From Ardenticatenaceae bacterium (lineage in GTDB: Bacteria; Chloroflexota; Anaerolineae; Promineifilales; Promineifilaceae), in the NCBI GenBank assembly GCA_020634495.1, contig JACKBR010000007.1, forward strand, positions 75,705-139,704: 64,000 nt of DNA. The letters run 5' to 3'. Under the pieces are notes generated by a model. That model was given only the letters and a program-made list of their open reading frames with translations. It ran no database searches and was not told where the DNA came from. The translations under genes and the position numbers were made by a program. How positions within the stretch are numbered: position 1 is the first letter of the stretch; every line of letters begins with the position of its first letter. Shown in pieces: positions 61,934-64,000 of this stretch.

Positions 61934-62317
61934 ATGTCTAAACGATCATTTCGTGGTCGGCCAAAGCCGAAGAAAAATAAAATGCCCAGCGCAGGTGGCT
62001 TGATGTCTCAAATGCAGCAAATGCAGGAGCAGATGGCCAGCGCCCAGTCTGCCCTGGAAAATGAAACCCTTACCGTGACAGCGGGCGGTGGCGCTATCAG
62101 CATCGTCATTACGGGGCACCAGCGCATTGAGTCGATCAAAGTAGACCCAGAGTTGCTGACGCCAGAAGATGCTGAAATGCTGCAAGATATGCTCGTTGCG
62201 GGCGTAAATGCGGCCATTGAGCAGTCGCAGGCGATGGCCGCCGAGCGCATGGAAGGCATCACGGGTGGTTTGGGCGGCGGCCTGAACGATCTGCTGGGTG
62301 GCATGGGGTTAGGTTAA
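61934..62317 (+). CDS. YbaB/EbfC-family nucleoid-associated protein
   Basis: 127 residues, the usual size plus a basic N-terminus (SKRSFRGRPKPKKNK). Core: MSQMQQMQEQMASAQSALENETLTVTAGGGAISIVITGHQRIESIKVDPELL, MLQDMLVAGVNAAIEQSQ. A small DNA-binding dimer linked to recombination or nucleoid structure. SD AAGGAG. The stop codon abuts the recR ATG. Confidence 0.94.
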   Translation: MSKRSFRGRPKPKKNKMPSAGGLMSQMQQMQEQMASAQSALENETLTVTAGGGAISIVITGHQRIESIKVDPELLTPEDAEMLQDMLVAGVNAAIEQSQAMAAERMEGITGGLGGGLNDLLGGMGLG

Positions 62318-62920
62318 ATGGCCTCGGCTTTGCCCCAGCCGGTGCAGCGGCTCATCAATGAATTTGCCCGATTGCCGGGCATTGGCCCCAAATCGGCGGC
62401 GCGGCTGACGTTTTATTTGCTGCGCATGGCCGATGAGCAGGCGCTGGATTTATCGGCGGCGCTGCAAGAGATGAAGGAGCGCACCATTTTTTGCAGCCAC
62501 TGCTTCCACATCACGGAGGAAGATCCGTGCAGCCTGTGCAGTGACCCGGCGCGGGATGACAGGCTGCTGTGCGTGGTGGAGGAGCCACTGGATGTGTTGG
62601 CCATTGAACGGTCTCAGGCGTTTAACGGCCGTTACCACGTTCTGCATGGGGCAATTTCCCCGGTAGAAGGCGTTGGCCCAGAAGATTTAAAGATTGCCGA
62701 GCTGGTCAATCGTGTGCAGCAAAGCGATTTTCAGGAAATTATCCTGGCGACCAACCCAACATTAGAAGGGGAATCAACCGCGCTCTACCTCCAGCGGCGA
62801 TTGGCCGAAACGGGCGTGCGGCTTACCCGTTTGGCGCGGGGCCTGCCCGTTGGCGGGGACCTGGAATACACCGACGAAATTACGCTGGGGCGGGCGCTTG
62901 AGGGGCGGCAAGAGTTGTAA
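62318..62920 (+). CDS. recR: Recombination mediator RecR
   Basis: 200 residues. Helix-hairpin LINEFARLPGIGPKSAARL, zinc finger CSHCFHITEEDPCSLCSD, then a Toprim domain (LLCVVEEPLDVLAIE, EIILATNPTLEGESTALYL). It works with RecO in loading RecA at gaps. It begins directly after the ybaB stop (TAA ATG), so it is translationally coupled. Confidence 0.97.
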   Translation: MASALPQPVQRLINEFARLPGIGPKSAARLTFYLLRMADEQALDLSAALQEMKERTIFCSHCFHITEEDPCSLCSDPARDDRLLCVVEEPLDVLAIERSQAFNGRYHVLHGAISPVEGVGPEDLKIAELVNRVQQSDFQEIILATNPTLEGESTALYLQRRLAETGVRLTRLARGLPVGGDLEYTDEITLGRALEGRQEL

Positions 62921-62927
62921 GGTGTGG

Positions 62928-62977
62928 GAGATTGGAGACTGGAGATTATCAATCTCTAATCTCCAGTCTCCAATCTC
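62928..62977. terminator. Perfect 21-bp inverted repeat after recR
   Basis: The arms 62928-62948 and 62957-62977 are exact inverse copies (GAGATTGGAGACTGGAGATT plus A), with an 8-base loop. Only a weak T-run follows (CGTTTTCC), so it may be a mobile-type palindrome used as a terminator. Confidence 0.75.
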
Positions 62978-63019
62978 TAGCCTCCGTTTTCCTGGTAACC
63001 AAAATAAGCGTTCCCTTTC

Positions 63020-63048
63020 TTGTCATCCCCTGGTCATTGTGCTAACAT
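63020..63048 (+). promoter_or_regulatory. Promoter of tRNA-Gln
   Basis: TTGTCA (63020-63025), 17 bases, TAACAT (63043-63048). The predicted start is about 5 bases before the tRNA. Confidence 0.6.
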
Positions 63049-63059
63049 TTGCCCGTCTT

Positions 63060-63131
63060 TGCGGTGTCGCCAAGTGGTAAGGCAGCGGACTTTGAATCCG
63101 CCATTCCCTGGTTCGAATCCAGGCACCGCAG
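63060..63131 (+). tRNA. tRNA-Gln (anticodon TTG)
   Basis: Seven-pair acceptor stem TGCGGTG/CACCGCA, D arm GCCAAGTGGTAAGGC, anticodon stem GCGGA/TCCGC with loop CTTTGAA (anticodon TTG), T arm CCTGGTTCGAATCCAGG, discriminator G. The 3' CCA is not encoded (GCAG follows). A terminator comes after it. Confidence 0.97.
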
Positions 63132-63140
63132 CAGGTAAAG

Positions 63141-63169
63141 GGACTGGGTTTTGGCTCAGTCCTTTTTTT
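63141..63169 (+). terminator. Terminator of the tRNA-Gln transcript
   Basis: GGACTG (63141-63146) pairs with CAGTCC (63157-63162), followed by seven T. Confidence 0.85.
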
Positions 63170-63184
63170 ATCCCTAACAAAGCT

Positions 63185-63236
63185 AAGTGAAAAGTCATAA
63201 GTAAAAAGTAGCGACTTTTCACTTTTTACTTATCAC
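63185..63236. repeat. AAGTGATAAGTAAAAAGT modular intergenic repeat (copy 2)
   Basis: AAGTGAAAAGTCATAAGTAA and the inverse GACTTTTCACTTTTTACTTA plus TCAC form a hairpin made of the same modules as 61862-61918. It lies just ahead of glmU. Confidence 0.75.
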
Positions 63237-63242
63237 TTTCTT

Positions 63243-64000
63243 ATGACTCTAGCCATTGTAATTCTGGCGGCCGGGCAGGGCAGCCGGATGTTATCTAAAA
63301 AGCAAAAGATTTTGCATGAGGTGGGCGGCAAGCCGATGGTGCAGCATTTGTTCGACACGGCCGTTTCCCTCACACCCATTCCCCCAGTCCTCATTATTGG
63401 CCAGGGGGGTGATGGCGTGCGGCAGCTGTTTGGCAGCCGGGCGCAGTATGCGGTGCAAAGTGAGCAGCTAGGCACGGGCCACGCCACGCAAATGGCAAAA
63501 CCGCTGCTGGCAGGCATGGCCGAGCAACTCATTGTCACCTATGCCGACATGCCGCTGCTGCAAGCGGCGACGCTGCAAAAACTGGTTGATTTGCAGGCAG
63601 AAACAGGGTCAGCAGTGGCCATGCTCAGCGTCATGGGCAGCCCAGACTCTACGTTTGGCCGGGTGGTGCGGGATGCAAACGGCCGTGTCCTGGAAATTCT
63701 AGAAGTGGCCCAGGCCCAACGACGGCCCAACGCCGCTGAACTGCTGGCCATTTCTGAGCAAAACGTTGGGGTTTACTGTTTTGCCGCCGACTGGCTGTGG
63801 AACAACATCGATAAGCTCCCCTTGCGGCAGGCGCGCAGTGGGCCAGAATATTACCTCACCGACATGGTTGAACTGGCTGTGCAGCAGAACAAAGGCGTGG
63901 CCGCCACGGCCACAGAAGACGCCGATGAATGCCTGGGAGCGGGAACCCGGGCAGAGATGGTGGCTGTGGAAAAGGCGTTTCGCCGCCGAACCAACAATCG
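63243..64000 (+). CDS. glmU: Bifunctional UDP-GlcNAc pyrophosphorylase/GlcN-1-P acetyltransferase, 5' part
   Basis: 252 residues are visible before the window ends. The uridylyltransferase signature LAIVILAAGQGSRMLSKKQKILHEVGGKPMVQHL is at the N-terminus. EQLGTGHATQMA, VTYADMPLL (GDxP equivalent), FGRVVRDANGRVLEI, and ISEQNVGVYCF, ARSGPEYYLTDMVE follow, all as in GlmU. It makes UDP-GlcNAc for cell-wall and glycan synthesis. The G-D-x-P motif reads A-D-M-P here. The acetyltransferase half is beyond the window. No clear Shine-Dalgarno; the start is inside or next to the repeat above. Confidence 0.93.
   Translation, partial: MTLAIVILAAGQGSRMLSKKQKILHEVGGKPMVQHLFDTAVSLTPIPPVLIIGQGGDGVRQLFGSRAQYAVQSEQLGTGHATQMAKPLLAGMAEQLIVTYADMPLLQAATLQKLVDLQAETGSAVAMLSVMGSPDSTFGRVVRDANGRVLEILEVAQAQRRPNAAELLAISEQNVGVYCFAADWLWNNIDKLPLRQARSGPEYYLTDMVELAVQQNKGVAATATEDADECLGAGTRAEMVAVEKAFRRRTNN

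Overview
The window most likely comes from a filamentous or otherwise complex member of the Chloroflexota (Anaerolineae or Ca. Promineifilaceae-like). This is inferred from gene content, not from a marker gene. The clues are an FMN riboswitch driving a RibXY-type ABC transporter, an ECF sigma factor paired with a FecR/DUF5666 anti-sigma-like protein, many STAND/EAD, FHA and eukaryote-like kinase proteins, and the tsaE-tsaB-rimI and dnaX-ybaB-recR blocks. The whole window carries a very common 8-10 bp palindrome, (A)ACGGCCGT(T), inside and between genes. It resembles a highly iterated palindrome of the cyanobacterial HIP1 type.

Layout. 1-3923 (minus): a STAND NTPase with an N-terminal effector-associated domain and C-terminal WD40 repeats, cut by the window edge. 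4159-7273: ECF sigma factor and its FecR/DUF5666 membrane partner. 7628-8357: a RidA protein and a convergent 57-residue membrane protein. 8632-16189 (all minus): a compact signalling or conflict cluster. It contains an APH-like kinase fold with a C-terminal effector-associated domain, a degenerate HNH protein, a kinase whose activation segment is split by an FHA-like insert, a membrane SH3b-like protein, and a P-loop ATPase with a winged-helix DNA-binding tail.

16573-36252 (all plus): a type VII (WXG100/ESX-like) secretion locus. It contains two small membrane proteins, four consecutive WXG100-type proteins, a degenerate-VWA-FHA membrane protein, a Ser/Thr kinase, a PP2C phosphatase, a VWA-FHA membrane protein, a giant 2821-residue FtsK/EccC ATPase with seven P-loop modules, a ubiquitin-like plus FHA protein (EsaB/EccD-like), and a zinc-ribbon pseudokinase with a C-terminal membrane anchor (EssB-like). 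Substrates, motor and a complete phospho-signalling circuit (writer, eraser, FHA readers) therefore sit together. The ATPase-winged-helix gene is divergent from this operon and is a candidate regulator. I regard this as the main system of interest.

36290-46243: housekeeping and metabolism: CoA-binding protein, FMN riboswitch with a three-gene riboflavin-type ABC transporter, DUF4349 lipoprotein, metallophosphoesterase, tsaE-tsaB-rimI, a CDP-paratose epimerase-like SDR and a GAF histidine kinase. 46535-56290: three secreted subtilases, each ending in 7-8 tandem GGNFW(S/A) hexapeptides; the second has a one-base frameshift. A TPR protein sits between the second and third. 56478-59951 (minus): a large kinase-AAA-TPR regulator, of which the TPR protein is an N-terminally short paralogue. 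60207-64000: dnaX, ybaB, recR, tRNA-Gln(TTG) and the start of glmU.

Several intergenic repeat families (CACAGAG elements, CCCTAAGGG hairpins, AAGTGATAAGTAAAAAGT modules, a perfect 21-bp hairpin) are scattered between genes. No CRISPR array, rRNA, transposase or phage gene was seen.
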